Assembly (NCBI GenBank): GCA_026707585.1 | Contig: JAPOWQ010000049.1 | Location: forward strand, 121,669-185,668 | Direction of reading: 5' to 3' | DNA: 64,000 nucleotides | Origin: Chloroflexota bacterium | GTDB taxonomy: Bacteria; Chloroflexota; UBA11872 | In this document: piece by piece, positions 1 to 8,306 of the stretch | Layout of the letters: every line of letters starts with the position of its first letter | Position numbering within the stretch: position 1 is the stretch's first letter | The notes under the pieces: model-generated | What the model was told of the DNA's origin: nothing | The model's database searches: none | What the model saw: the letters and a program-made list of their open reading frames with translations, nothing else | Translations under genes and position numbers: made by a program

Positions 1-301
1 TCGCCGTCGTCAGCGCGTGCTGCGTGAACAGCCAGGGAACCAGCGCGCTCAGCAGGAAAAACGGATATCGCTCGATCGGGTCCGACTTGGCCAGGACCTG
101 GAAAACAAGCGTAAAGACACCCATCATCAACAGCGGGTTGAGCAAGGCCCAGGCAAACCCAAGGACCGATCCGCGATACCGAACTTTCAAGTCGCGCACC
201 ACCAGGTTTCGCAGCAGGTCGGCGTACTCGTTCAGTTCGCGGGCGGCGGCTAGAACCCGTCGGGCCGGGGCGAGTCGCCCCTTCGCAGCAATGGCGGCCA
301 T
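1..301 (-). CDS. ABC-2 type exporter permease, N-terminal part (runs off the left edge)
   Basis: Reading the reverse strand from ATG at 301 gives 100 open codons to the window edge. A soluble, basic N-terminus with the motif VVRDLKVRYRGSVLGFAW is followed by membrane segments (LLNPLLMMGVFTLVF, FFLLSALVPWLF). This N-terminal motif is characteristic of Wzm/TagG-type permeases that export polysaccharides or lipid-linked glycans with an ATPase partner (family knowledge). The partner must lie outside the window to the left. A GC-rich hairpin with a T6 tract sits directly before the start codon. The partial length prevents assigning a substrate. The family call is fairly secure. Confidence 0.8.
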   Translation of the reverse strand, partial: MAAIAAKGRLAPARRVLAAARELNEYADLLRNLVVRDLKVRYRGSVLGFAWALLNPLLMMGVFTLVFQVLAKSDPIERYPFFLLSALVPWLFTQHALTTA

Positions 302-326
302 AAAAAAGCCCCCTCGACACAGGGGC
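302..326 (-). promoter_or_regulatory. Hairpin plus T-tract directly upstream of the ABC permease start
   Basis: On the minus strand GGCCCC at 327-322 can pair with GGGGGC at 313-308, followed by six T (307-302) and then the ATG at 301. It has the form of an intrinsic terminator. The 3' arm also carries the only purine-rich Shine-Dalgarno candidate (GAGGGGG), about 7 nt before the ATG. It could attenuate transcription or mask the ribosome site. Which of these applies is inference. Confidence 0.4.
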
Positions 327-418
327 CAACGATTCTAACGCAGTTCGTGGTCCATCCGGCCCGATTCGGCACCGTGCTACCCTACGGAGTCCGACAGGCG
401 TTGGAGCCTGCGCAGCGC

Positions 419-1042
419 ATGGAAATCACGTGGATCGGGGGCAGTTGCTTTCGATTCCGCGGACGCGACGGAGCGCTCGTCACCGACCCGCAGACGTCCG
501 GCCGAGTTCGCCGTTCCACGTTTCCCAAGGCTGATCTGGTCGCCATCACCCACCCCGACGTCCCCCCTGGCGCCGAGAGCCTCGTGCTCCCGAACCACAA
601 GAGCCGCGATCCATACGTCGCCGACGGACCCGGCGAATACGACGTGTCCGGCGTCTACCTGCATGGGATCGCGAGTCCCCGCGCACCCAGCAGACGCCCG
701 GGCCACACCGTCTACGCCCTGGACATTGACCGTATCACCGTGGCGTTGATCCCCAGCCTTGCCGGCGAACTGACCAATGAAATGCTTGAGGAACTCGGGA
801 CGGCCCAGGTCTTGGTGGTCAATGCCGATGACGGTGCAGAACGCGTCGTAAACCTGGTCAACCGCATTGAACCCAACCTCGCGGTCCCCTTCGGCCGGTC
901 GTCCAACGGTCGCCATTCCTGGCTCCACGCCGCCAGGGCGCTAAGCGAAGCCGAGCCCACGCCCGAAACGTCCGTCAATGTCTCGCTTTCGAACCTCCCC
1001 GAACCCGTCGCGACCCGCGTGCTGGCCCCGCGTGCCGCCTGA
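419..1042 (+). CDS. Degenerate metallo-beta-lactamase-fold protein (COG2220-like)
   Basis: 207 residues from ATG 419. An earlier in-frame start at 347 adds 24 residues with no family character, so it was not used. The opening MEITWIGGSCFRFRG is the typical first strand of UPF0173/COG2220 MBL-fold hydrolases (WxGHSCF), and GPGEYDVSGVYLHGI matches the later conserved strand of the family. The HxHxDH metal motif is replaced by ITHPDV, and the usual His in GHSCF is a Gly. Metal-dependent hydrolysis is therefore doubtful. It lies 55 nt upstream of pyrG and may be cotranscribed with it. The fold is likely; the function is unknown. Confidence 0.6.
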   Translation: MEITWIGGSCFRFRGRDGALVTDPQTSGRVRRSTFPKADLVAITHPDVPPGAESLVLPNHKSRDPYVADGPGEYDVSGVYLHGIASPRAPSRRPGHTVYALDIDRITVALIPSLAGELTNEMLEELGTAQVLVVNADDGAERVVNLVNRIEPNLAVPFGRSSNGRHSWLHAARALSEAEPTPETSVNVSLSNLPEPVATRVLAPRAA

Positions 1043-1097
1043 TGACTTTCCTTCCCAACCACAGCCGGAGCCGCCCAATGACACGTATTCACGCTCC

Positions 1098-2762
1098 ATG
1101 ACCGGCGGTACGGCGCGCAAGTTCATCTTCGTCACCGGCGGTGTGCTCAGCGGCGTTGGCAAGGGCGTCAGCGTCGCCAGCATCGGGCGCCTGCTCAAGA
1201 GCCGCTCGCTCAAGGTTTCCGTCATGAAGCTGGATCCGTATATCAATGTGGATCCCGGCACCATGAGCCCCCTCCAGCACGGCGAGGTCTTCGTAACCGT
1301 GGACGGCGCCGAGACCGACCTGGACCTTGGCCACTATGAGCGCTTCATCGATGAGAACCTTCGCGCGGTCAGCAACCTGACCACCGGCGGCGTCTACGAC
1401 CGGGTAATCAGCCGCGAGCGGCGCGGCGACTTTCTCGGCGGAACCATCCAGGTCATTCCGCATATCACCGACGAGATCAAGGCGCGGATTCATGACGTAG
1501 GCAAGACCCACAACGCGGACGTCGTGATTGTGGAAGTCGGCGGCACCGTCGGCGACATCGAAAACATCCCCTTTGTCGAGGCGCTTCGCCAGATGCGCCG
1601 CGAAGTCGGCAGCGAAAACGTGCTCTATGTTCATGTCACGTTGGTTCCCCGGATCGGCGCGACCGGGGAACTCAAGACCAAGCCCACGCAACACAGCGTT
1701 ACCCAGTTGCGCGGGCTGGGCATTCACCCCGACGTGGTGATTTGCCGCTCCGACGCCCCTCTCAACCTCGAACTTCGCGAGAAGATCGCCCTGTTCGCAG
1801 ACATTGATGCACGCGCGGTGATATCCAACGTCGACGTGGACACCATTTACGAGGTACCCCTCGCTCTTGAGGCCGCGGGTCTTGGAACCTTTATCGCCGA
1901 GCGTCTGCACCTGCCCGGTATCCGGCCCGACCTCGATGAATGGCGCGGTATTGTCGCGGCCCTGCGCGAGCCGCGACCACAGCTCGAAGTGGCCATCGTC
2001 GGCAAGTACGTCTCGCTTGCGGACTCGTACCTGAGTGTGATTGAAGCTGTTCGGCACTCGGGCATAGCGCTCGGGATCGACCCCGTGATTCGCTGGGTCG
2101 ACTCTGAAGACCTGGAAGACCGCGACCCCGCCGACCTGCTGGACGGCACGGCCGCTGTCATCGTTCCCGGCGGATTTGGTCCACGCGGCATTGAAGGCAA
2201 AATCCAGGCCGCCCACTACGCCCGGGTCAACAAGGTGCCCTATCTTGGCCTGTGTCTTGGAATGCAGATCGCTGTCATTGAGTTCGCACGTAAGGTCCTC
2301 GGTACGGACGACTGCGACAGCATCGAGTTCAATCCCGACACGCGACACCCGGTCATTCATCCCATGCCCGAGTACTACGATGTGTCTGAAATGGGCGGTT
2401 CTATGCGGCTGGGACTCTGGCCGTGCGAACTCGTGGAAGGCACGCTGGCACGCGCAGCCTACGACCAGACCTCAATCAAGGAACGCCACCGACACCGCAT
2501 GGAATTCAATAACAAGTACCGTCGGCTGCTGCGCGCCGAGGGCATGACATTCAGCGGGCTTTCGCCGGACAGCCAATTGGTTGAAATCATCGAATTCGAG
2601 GGACACCCTTGGTACGTGGGCTGCCAGTTCCATCCTGAGTTCGCCTCCCGACCCAATCGCCCGCACCCGCTCTTTACCGGCTTGCTGCGCGCCGCCATGC
2701 GTCACGCCGAAGGCCGCCACGCGATTCCCCTGCTGGAATTCAGACCCGAAACCGTCACCTAA
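1098..2762 (+). CDS. pyrG: CTP synthase (UTP-ammonia ligase, glutamine-hydrolysing)
   Basis: Converts UTP, ATP and glutamine to CTP, the last step of pyrimidine nucleotide synthesis. 554 residues from ATG 1098, normal for the family. The open frame extends upstream to 978, but that part lacks family sequence. The synthetase domain starts with KFIFVTGGVLSGVGKGV (P-loop, residues 8-24). The C-terminal class I glutamine amidotransferase domain has GGFGPRG, the nucleophile Cys386 in GLCLGMQ, and the His512/Glu514 pair in FHPEF. All key residues are present. It is followed by purA after about 70 nt. Confidence 0.97.
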   Translation: MTGGTARKFIFVTGGVLSGVGKGVSVASIGRLLKSRSLKVSVMKLDPYINVDPGTMSPLQHGEVFVTVDGAETDLDLGHYERFIDENLRAVSNLTTGGVYDRVISRERRGDFLGGTIQVIPHITDEIKARIHDVGKTHNADVVIVEVGGTVGDIENIPFVEALRQMRREVGSENVLYVHVTLVPRIGATGELKTKPTQHSVTQLRGLGIHPDVVICRSDAPLNLELREKIALFADIDARAVISNVDVDTIYEVPLALEAAGLGTFIAERLHLPGIRPDLDEWRGIVAALREPRPQLEVAIVGKYVSLADSYLSVIEAVRHSGIALGIDPVIRWVDSEDLEDRDPADLLDGTAAVIVPGGFGPRGIEGKIQAAHYARVNKVPYLGLCLGMQIAVIEFARKVLGTDDCDSIEFNPDTRHPVIHPMPEYYDVSEMGGSMRLGLWPCELVEGTLARAAYDQTSIKERHRHRMEFNNKYRRLLRAEGMTFSGLSPDSQLVEIIEFEGHPWYVGCQFHPEFASRPNRPHPLFTGLLRAAMRHAEGRHAIPLLEFRPETVT

Positions 2763-2832
2763 CGGCCCCAAACCCAGAAATGCAGAGACCCATGCGATTC
2801 CACGCTGTCACGCCGCCCCGCAGGTGGCTGTC

Positions 2833-4128
2833 ATGAGCACCGTCGCCGTCCTTGGCGCCCAGTGGGGCGACGAAGGCAAGGGCAAGGTAGTTGACCGATT
2901 CGCCCAACACGCGGAAATGGTCATCCGCTTCCAGGGCGGTAACAATGCCGGGCACACCGTCATCAACGATCAGGGCGCCTTCGCGCTTCATCTGGCGCCC
3001 TCCGGGATCTTCAACCCCGATGTCACGAACATCCTGGGGCCCGGAACCGTCATCAACCCGGCGGCCCTGCTGGAAGAACTGCACGAGCTTCGTACTCGAG
3101 CCAATCTCTCCTTTGACAGCTTCTGGATCGCTGAGCGCGCCCACGCCGTGATGCCCTATCACGTGGCCCTCGATGCCGCCGAAGAAGCCCAGCGCGGCGA
3201 TCTGGCCCAGGGCACCACCCTCCGCGGCATCGGTCCGACCTACGCCGACAAGGCCGCCCGCTCTGGCGTTCGGATGGGCGACCTGCTCGATGCCGACTAC
3301 CTGCATGAGTGGCTGCCGGCAATCCTGGAGCCTAAGAACCGGCTCTTGGAGAACGGTTACGGCGTGGCGCCGCAGGATCCGCAGGCGCTGATCGACCAGG
3401 CCCTCGAGTGGGGTGACGCCCTCGCACCGCATATCGTCGATACCCTGCCGATCGTGGGCGAGGCCTTGGCCGACGACCGCCGCATCCTGCTTGAAGGCCA
3501 GCTCGGCGTCATGCGCGATCTGGACTGGGGCCACTACCCCTACGTCACCTCGTCCAGTCCCTCCGCCGGCGGGGCCTGCGTCGGCGCCGGCATCCCGCCA
3601 CGCGAACTTGACCAGGTGTGGGGCGTCGCCAAGGCGTTCAGCTCGTCGGTCGGCGAAGGACCCTTCCCTACCGAGCTCCTGGACGCGACGGGGGACCACC
3701 TGCGGGAAGTCGCCGGCGGGGAGTACGGCGCCTCCACCGGCCGCCCCCGACGTTGCGGCTGGTTCGACGCCGTGGCCGTGCGCACCGCAGCCGCACTCAG
3801 CGGTATCGACTGCCTGGCGCTCACCAAGATCGACGCCCTTGATGGTCTGGAGCGCATCAGGGTGGCTGTGGCCTACGAACTGGACGGCAAGCGCACCGAC
3901 CTGGCGCCCGACACTCGCAAGTTCGACCGCGCCCGTCCAATCTACGAGGAGTTCCCCGGCTGGCTGACCTCCACCGAAGGCGTCAGCGACCTCGACGACC
4001 TGCCGCCTAACGCCCGCAGCTACATCGAAGCCATCAGCCAGATCACCGGTATTCCCATCGGCCTGATCGGCACCGGCCGCCACCGCGACGCCGCCATCAT
4101 CCTCAAGGACCCATTCGCGACGACCTAG
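2833..4128 (+). CDS. purA: Adenylosuccinate synthase
   Basis: Couples GTP hydrolysis to condensation of IMP with aspartate, the first committed step to AMP. 431 residues from ATG 2833, the start that places the conserved MSTVAVLGAQWGDEGKGK at the N-terminus; the frame is open further upstream without homology. Catalytic Asp13 (GDEGKGK) and His41 (NNAGHT) fall at the same positions as in the E. coli enzyme. Later motifs YVTSSSPSAGG and LTKIDALDGL are typical. It sits between pyrG and a peroxiredoxin-like gene on the same strand. Confidence 0.97.
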   Translation: MSTVAVLGAQWGDEGKGKVVDRFAQHAEMVIRFQGGNNAGHTVINDQGAFALHLAPSGIFNPDVTNILGPGTVINPAALLEELHELRTRANLSFDSFWIAERAHAVMPYHVALDAAEEAQRGDLAQGTTLRGIGPTYADKAARSGVRMGDLLDADYLHEWLPAILEPKNRLLENGYGVAPQDPQALIDQALEWGDALAPHIVDTLPIVGEALADDRRILLEGQLGVMRDLDWGHYPYVTSSSPSAGGACVGAGIPPRELDQVWGVAKAFSSSVGEGPFPTELLDATGDHLREVAGGEYGASTGRPRRCGWFDAVAVRTAAALSGIDCLALTKIDALDGLERIRVAVAYELDGKRTDLAPDTRKFDRARPIYEEFPGWLTSTEGVSDLDDLPPNARSYIEAISQITGIPIGLIGTGRHRDAAIILKDPFATT

Positions 4129-4187
4129 GCCGGCCTCCGACGTTCGGTACGCTGGCGGCCAACAACTCGCCCGGCGGAGACGAACCT

Positions 4188-4658
4188 ATGGCCGCGGTAT
4201 CCGAGGGCGTGCAAGCGCCTGATTTTCAACTGTCGTCCACGCAAGACGAACCATTCTCGCTACTCGCTCGGCGAGGTCGCGCCAACCTGGTCCTCTTGTT
4301 CCTCGACAACGCATCTGGTGGCACTGACACCGAAGTCGCCTCCTCGTTTCGCGATGCCAGCGACATTTTTCGCTCGGTACGGAGCACGGTCATCGGGATC
4401 GCCAAGGCTGAACTGGCTGAACTCAAGGAATTTCAGGCGGCGAATTCTCTGGCCTTTGAGCTCCTGAGCGACGACGGATCCGTGGCCGCGGATTATGGCG
4501 TTCGTGTGCGGCAAGGCTTCGGCCCGTTCTCGCGTGAGCGCTTTCGCCGCAGCACATTCCTGGTGGATCGCACCGGTGTCGTCCGCCGCATCTTCCGCGA
4601 CGTGGATGCGAGGGAGCACGTCAACGAAGTCCTCGCCGCACTCGACGAGGGTCTCTAG
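4188..4658 (+). CDS. Peroxiredoxin-fold (AhpC/TSA, Bcp-like) protein lacking cysteines
   Basis: 156 residues. The pattern VSEGVQAPDFQLSST, then a strand ending VLLFLDN, then SSFRD, then FELLSDDGSVAADYGV, then RSTFLVDRTGVVRRI, follows Bcp/AhpC-TSA peroxiredoxins closely. Where the family has TPGCT with the peroxidatic cysteine, this protein has GGTDT, and there is no Cys anywhere in the chain. A thiol peroxidase reaction is therefore not possible by the known mechanism. It may be a structural or binding homologue. It stands 59 nt after purA and just before the pyr operon promoter. Confidence 0.75.
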   Translation: MAAVSEGVQAPDFQLSSTQDEPFSLLARRGRANLVLLFLDNASGGTDTEVASSFRDASDIFRSVRSTVIGIAKAELAELKEFQAANSLAFELLSDDGSVAADYGVRVRQGFGPFSRERFRRSTFLVDRTGVVRRIFRDVDAREHVNEVLAALDEGL

Positions 4659-4715
4659 GCCACTCTCGCCGCGCGGTAGCGGCGTCTAACGCAAGCCCTG
4701 GCGGCAGCCATTCGC

Positions 4716-4721
4716 TATAAT
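4716..4721 (+). promoter_or_regulatory. Perfect -10 box of the pyr operon promoter
   Basis: TATAAT at 4716-4721 lies immediately before the PyrR leader hairpin. No good -35 hexamer is seen 16-18 nt upstream (around 4692-4698). Transcription would begin near 4727-4729, so the regulatory hairpin would form at the very 5' end of the RNA. Confidence 0.6.
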
Positions 4722-4726
4722 CTCGC

Positions 4727-4819
4727 CAGCCTTTAATCCAGTCCAGCGAGGCGGAAAGGCTGCATCCTGCGGCGTGCCGCGACTGGCGGACTAAGGGCCT
4801 TCCGGGCCCTTTCTTTTTT
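4727..4819 (+). promoter_or_regulatory. PyrR-responsive attenuator of the pyr operon
   Basis: The leader carries a PyrR-binding hairpin. CAGCCTTT (4727-4734) pairs with AAAGGCTG (4755-4762) and encloses a TCCAGCGAGG element (4742-4751), which matches the conserved UCCAGAGAGG loop of PyrR targets. Downstream is an intrinsic terminator: AAGGGCC (4793-4799) pairs with GGCCCTT (4805-4811), followed by a T-rich run to 4819. CGCCAG (4725-4730) can also pair with CTGGCG (4783-4788), a possible antiterminator. By the Bacillus model (established knowledge), PyrR with UMP stabilises the binding loop and favours termination. pyrR starts 13 nt after the T-tract. Confidence 0.85.
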
Positions 4820-4831
4820 GCCCGGTACGCC

Positions 4832-5419
4832 ATGGGAGGCAACGTGGCGGCGAACGGTGGCGCCGGCCGCTTGGTCATGTCGGCTGACGACTTGCGTCGG
4901 ACGCTGACCCGCATCGCGCACGAAATCGTCGAGCGCAACCGCGGCGCCACCAACCTCGTGTTCGTGGGCGTCCCGCGCCCTGGACCAATCCTGGCCCGGC
5001 GTCTCGCCGAAGCCGTGGCAACGTTCGAAGAAGTGAACGTGCCCACCGGCGCCGTCGATATTTCGCTCTACCGCGACGACCTCGTCAGCCGGGCCACCAC
5101 GCCGGCCATGCACCCAACCGACATCCCAGTGGACGTCACCAACCGCGACGTCGTCCTCGTGGACGACGTCCTCCACACTGGTCGCTCCGCCCGCGCCGCG
5201 CTGGACGCGCTCACTGACTTTGGGCGACCGAGCAGCATTCAACTGGCCGTTGTCGTGGACCGTGGACACCGCGAACTGCCCATTCGCGCCGACTACGCCG
5301 GTAAAAACATCCCCACCGCTCTCTACGAGAACGTGGAAGTCCGGTTAGAGGAATTGGACGGCGAAGACTCGGTGCGGGTCGTTGCCAGGCCGGAGGTTGC
5401 CAATGCCGCTGCATCGTAG
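4832..5419 (+). CDS. pyrR: Bifunctional pyr operon attenuator / uracil phosphoribosyltransferase
   Basis: RNA-binding regulator of the operon and weak uracil phosphoribosyltransferase. 195 residues with near-canonical PyrR blocks: LTRIAHEIVERN, DISLYRDDL, the PRPP loop VVLVDDVLHTGRSARAAL, and GRPSSIQLAVVVDRGHRELP. The start is uncertain. ATG 4832 begins the frame, but GGGAGG at 4834-4839 lies inside it and is placed to serve an in-frame GTG at 4844; homology begins only near residue 16. First gene behind its own attenuator. Its end overlaps pyrB by 17 nt. Confidence 0.95.
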   Translation: MGGNVAANGGAGRLVMSADDLRRTLTRIAHEIVERNRGATNLVFVGVPRPGPILARRLAEAVATFEEVNVPTGAVDISLYRDDLVSRATTPAMHPTDIPVDVTNRDVVLVDDVLHTGRSARAALDALTDFGRPSSIQLAVVVDRGHRELPIRADYAGKNIPTALYENVEVRLEELDGEDSVRVVARPEVANAAAS

Positions 5420-6341
5420 GCACCTGATCGACGTTGCCGACTTTTCGCGCGATGAGTTCGATACGGTCCTTGACACCGCCGTATCCATGCGCCAAGTGCT
5501 TGACCGGCCCATCCGACGCGTTCCAACCCTGCGCGGCAAGTCGATTGTCAACATGTTCTTCGAGCCCAGCACGCGCACCCGCGTGTCGTTCGAGCTGGCC
5601 GGCAAGTCATTGAGCGCGGACGTCGTCAACGTCGCCGCTTCCGGCAGCAGCGTGGAGAAGGGCGAATCGCTGGTCGACACATTCCACACCATCCAGGCGC
5701 TCGGTGCCGACATGGTCATCATTCGTCATGCTTGCGCGGGCGTGCCGGACCTGGCCGCCCGCCATCTGGACTGCGGCGTGGTCAACGCCGGCGACGGCCT
5801 GCGCGGCCACCCCAGCCAGGCGCTGCTGGACCTCTTTACCGTGCGCGAGCACGCCGGCGACCTGGAAGGGCTGAAAATGGTCATCGTGGGCGACATGCTT
5901 CACAGCCGGGTCGCCCGCTCCGACATCTGGGCCTTCGCCCGCATGGGCGCACACGTCTATCTCAGCGGCCCACCCACCGTGCTGCCGCCCGACTTTGGCA
6001 ACCTGCTCAACGGCGACGGCATGGTGCGCGTGGAATACGACCTGGATCGCGCCATCGAGGGTGCCGACGTGGTCATGGCCCTGCGCATCCAGAAGGAACG
6101 CATGGCCGGCGGCTTGCTGCCCGATCTGCGCGAGTACGCTCGGCGCTGGGGAATCAACCCCGCCCGCCTCCGCCGCGCTGACCGGCAGGTCCTGCTCATG
6201 CACCCCGGACCCATGAATCAGGGCATCGAAATCTCGTCCGACGTCGCCTATGGCGAGCAGTCGGTGATTACCGAACAGGTCACCAACGGGGTGGCGGTCC
6301 GCATGGCCATCCTCTATCTCCTGCTGACGGGAGCGCACTGA
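5403..6341 (+). CDS. pyrB: Aspartate carbamoyltransferase catalytic subunit
   Basis: Condenses carbamoyl phosphate with aspartate, the second step of UMP synthesis. 312 residues from ATG 5403, which has GGAGG at 5392-5396 (6-nt spacing); in-frame TTG codons upstream are less likely. Shows the carbamoyl-phosphate motif FFEPSTRTR (residues 52-60), GHPSQALLDL, and HPGPMNQG near the C-terminus. No pyrI regulatory chain is present. The start lies inside pyrR, and the stop TGA shares one base with the ATG of the next gene, indicating translational coupling. Confidence 0.97.
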   Translation: MPLHRRHLIDVADFSRDEFDTVLDTAVSMRQVLDRPIRRVPTLRGKSIVNMFFEPSTRTRVSFELAGKSLSADVVNVAASGSSVEKGESLVDTFHTIQALGADMVIIRHACAGVPDLAARHLDCGVVNAGDGLRGHPSQALLDLFTVREHAGDLEGLKMVIVGDMLHSRVARSDIWAFARMGAHVYLSGPPTVLPPDFGNLLNGDGMVRVEYDLDRAIEGADVVMALRIQKERMAGGLLPDLREYARRWGINPARLRRADRQVLLMHPGPMNQGIEISSDVAYGEQSVITEQVTNGVAVRMAILYLLLTGAH

Positions 6342-6958
6342 TGAGCCCCTATTCCGCCGCACCGCCGCGCGAGATTCTTGCCGGCGTCTACCAGTGGACC
6401 GTCGCGTGGCATCGCTACACCCTGGAGTCTTACCTCGTCGACACGGACGACGGCGTAATCGCCATCGATCCGCAGGACCTGTCGCCCACCGCCCTCCAGG
6501 GCGTCCTGTCGCGGGTTCGTCACGTCGTTCTCACCAACCATTTCCACGAGCGGGCCGCCGCGATCTGGCGGCACCGATTCGACGCCCCGGTCTGGGCGCC
6601 CAGCGGCGACGTGGGCGACCTGGAGACGCTGACCCCCGATCACGTCTACTCGGCCGAGACCGAGCTGCCCGGTGGCCTGCAAGCGATCGGGCTGGGCGGC
6701 ATCAGTGCCGGCGAACATGCGCTCTTTACCAGCGAGAACCGCGGCGTGCTCTTCGTCGGCGATGCGCTCGGAACCACCAGCTACTGGACGCACGGCGAGG
6801 GTGAGCTCGGCGCACATCCGCGCATGCGCCCGCCGGCGCCGCTACAAAAGCTTCTCGACCTCGACTTCACCAGCATCGCCGTCGGCCACGGCGAACCGAT
6901 CCTCGACCAGGCCAAGGTCGCCCTGGCCGCCTACTTGGAGTCCGCCGGTGGCCGCTGA
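6341..6958 (+). CDS. Metallo-beta-lactamase-fold protein embedded in the pyr operon
   Basis: 205 residues. The opening YTLESYLVDTDDGVIAIDP is the typical first sheet of MBL-fold hydrolases. The metal motif HxHxDH is reduced to NHFHERAA: the first two histidines are kept, and Asp and the third His are lost. GDALG and VGHGEP correspond to the later Asp and His motifs. The fold is convincing; hydrolase activity is uncertain. It is coupled on both sides: its ATG overlaps the pyrB stop and its 3' end overlaps the GTG start of pyrC by 11 nt. A link to pyrimidine metabolism is inference from position only. Confidence 0.75.
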   Translation: MSPYSAAPPREILAGVYQWTVAWHRYTLESYLVDTDDGVIAIDPQDLSPTALQGVLSRVRHVVLTNHFHERAAAIWRHRFDAPVWAPSGDVGDLETLTPDHVYSAETELPGGLQAIGLGGISAGEHALFTSENRGVLFVGDALGTTSYWTHGEGELGAHPRMRPPAPLQKLLDLDFTSIAVGHGEPILDQAKVALAAYLESAGGR

Positions 6959-8306
6959 CGGGCCTCTAGTCATTCGCGGTGGACGCGTAATCGACCAGTC
7001 GCAGCGCCTCGACCGAGTGGCTGATGTAGTGATCGAAGACGGCCATGTGGCCGCCATCGATCCCCCCGACGGCCAGCTCCCGCTAGGCGATCCGACCGTG
7101 GTCGATGCGCGTGGTTTGGTTGTCGCGCCCGGCTTCGTCGACATCCACGCCCACCTCCGCGTGCCCGGGTTCGAGTACAAGGAGGATCTGGCCAGCGGAA
7201 CTCGTGCGGCCGCGGCCGGCGGCTTCACCACCGTCTGCGCCATGCCCAACACCAATCCGGTCATCGACTCGCGCAGTGTCGTCGAGTACGTCCTTGAGCA
7301 GGCCGCGGCCGATGCGGTCGTCCGCGTCCACGTCCTGGCCGCCATCAGCATTGGCCAGGCGGGCGAGCAGTTGGTGGAAATGGGTGACTTGAGCGACGCC
7401 GGGGCCATCGGCTTCACGGACGACGGAATCCCGGTCGCGAGCTCCAAGCTCATGCGTCATGCCCTGGAATACGCCGCGCAACTGGGGCGACCTATCAGCA
7501 ACCATGCCGAGGACCGCGCGCTGACCGCCGGCACCGCCATGCACGAAGGCCGAACGTCCATGCGACTCGGTCTTCCCGGCACCCCACGCCAGGCCGAGGA
7601 AATCATGCTGGCGCGCGATCTGCTCCTCGCCGAACTGACTGGTGGGCGCTACCACTGCATCCACGTCACCTCGGGCGGCTCGGTCGATTTCATCCGTCGC
7701 GCCAAGGACCGAGGCGCCAACGTCACCGCCGAAGTATCGCCGCACCATCTGACGCTCACTGACGACCTGGTGGCTGGTCGCACCGAGCCCGTGAGCGCCG
7801 CGCTGCCCCCCTACGACGCCAACACCAAGGTCGCGCCGCCGCTTCGCGAACAACGTGACTGCGACGCGCTGCTTGAGGCGCTCCGCGACGGAACGATCGA
7901 CTGCATCGCAACCGACCACGCCCCACACGCCCTGCACGACAAGGACCTGGAATTCGCTAACGCCGCCGTGGGCTTTACCGGTCTGGAGACTGCCTTGCCG
8001 CTGGTTCTGACCCTGGTCCACGACGGCCGCCTTGACCTGGGTGAAGCCGTGCGCTGCCTCACCATCGAACCGGCTCGCTGCTACGACCTCCCCGGCGGAA
8101 CGCTTCAGCCCGGCCAGCCAGCCGACGTCACGATCTTCGATCCAGGCGAGGAGTTTGTCGTCGAACCGTCGCGTCTGCTCTCAAAAGGCAAGAACACGCC
8201 GCTCGCCGGCTTGCCGATGCAGGGAGTGGTGCATCACACATTCGTGGACGGCGTGCAGGTCTTCAACCGCGCGTCACTGGAGCCGGTAGGCGCGCGTGCC
8301 GGCTAG
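6948..8306 (+). CDS. pyrC: Dihydroorotase
   Basis: Cyclises N-carbamoyl-aspartate to dihydroorotate, the third step of UMP synthesis. 452 residues from GTG 6948, which has GGAG 7 nt upstream. The frame remains open upstream through the MBL gene, which is a shadow. Amidohydrolase metal motif DIHAHLRVPGFEYKED, then CAMPNTNP, SNHAED, HVTS, VSPHHL and ATDHAPH give the full class I set. It overlaps the preceding gene by 11 nt and carA by 11 nt. Confidence 0.96.
   Translation: MAADGPLVIRGGRVIDQSQRLDRVADVVIEDGHVAAIDPPDGQLPLGDPTVVDARGLVVAPGFVDIHAHLRVPGFEYKEDLASGTRAAAAGGFTTVCAMPNTNPVIDSRSVVEYVLEQAAADAVVRVHVLAAISIGQAGEQLVEMGDLSDAGAIGFTDDGIPVASSKLMRHALEYAAQLGRPISNHAEDRALTAGTAMHEGRTSMRLGLPGTPRQAEEIMLARDLLLAELTGGRYHCIHVTSGGSVDFIRRAKDRGANVTAEVSPHHLTLTDDLVAGRTEPVSAALPPYDANTKVAPPLREQRDCDALLEALRDGTIDCIATDHAPHALHDKDLEFANAAVGFTGLETALPLVLTLVHDGRLDLGEAVRCLTIEPARCYDLPGGTLQPGQPADVTIFDPGEEFVVEPSRLLSKGKNTPLAGLPMQGVVHHTFVDGVQVFNRASLEPVGARAG

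Noticed and set aside
1089..4083. 423- and 442-codon minus-strand frames opposite pyrG and purA
   Set aside because: The plus-strand genes are unmistakable, and the antisense proteins show only His/Asp/Val-rich shadow composition.
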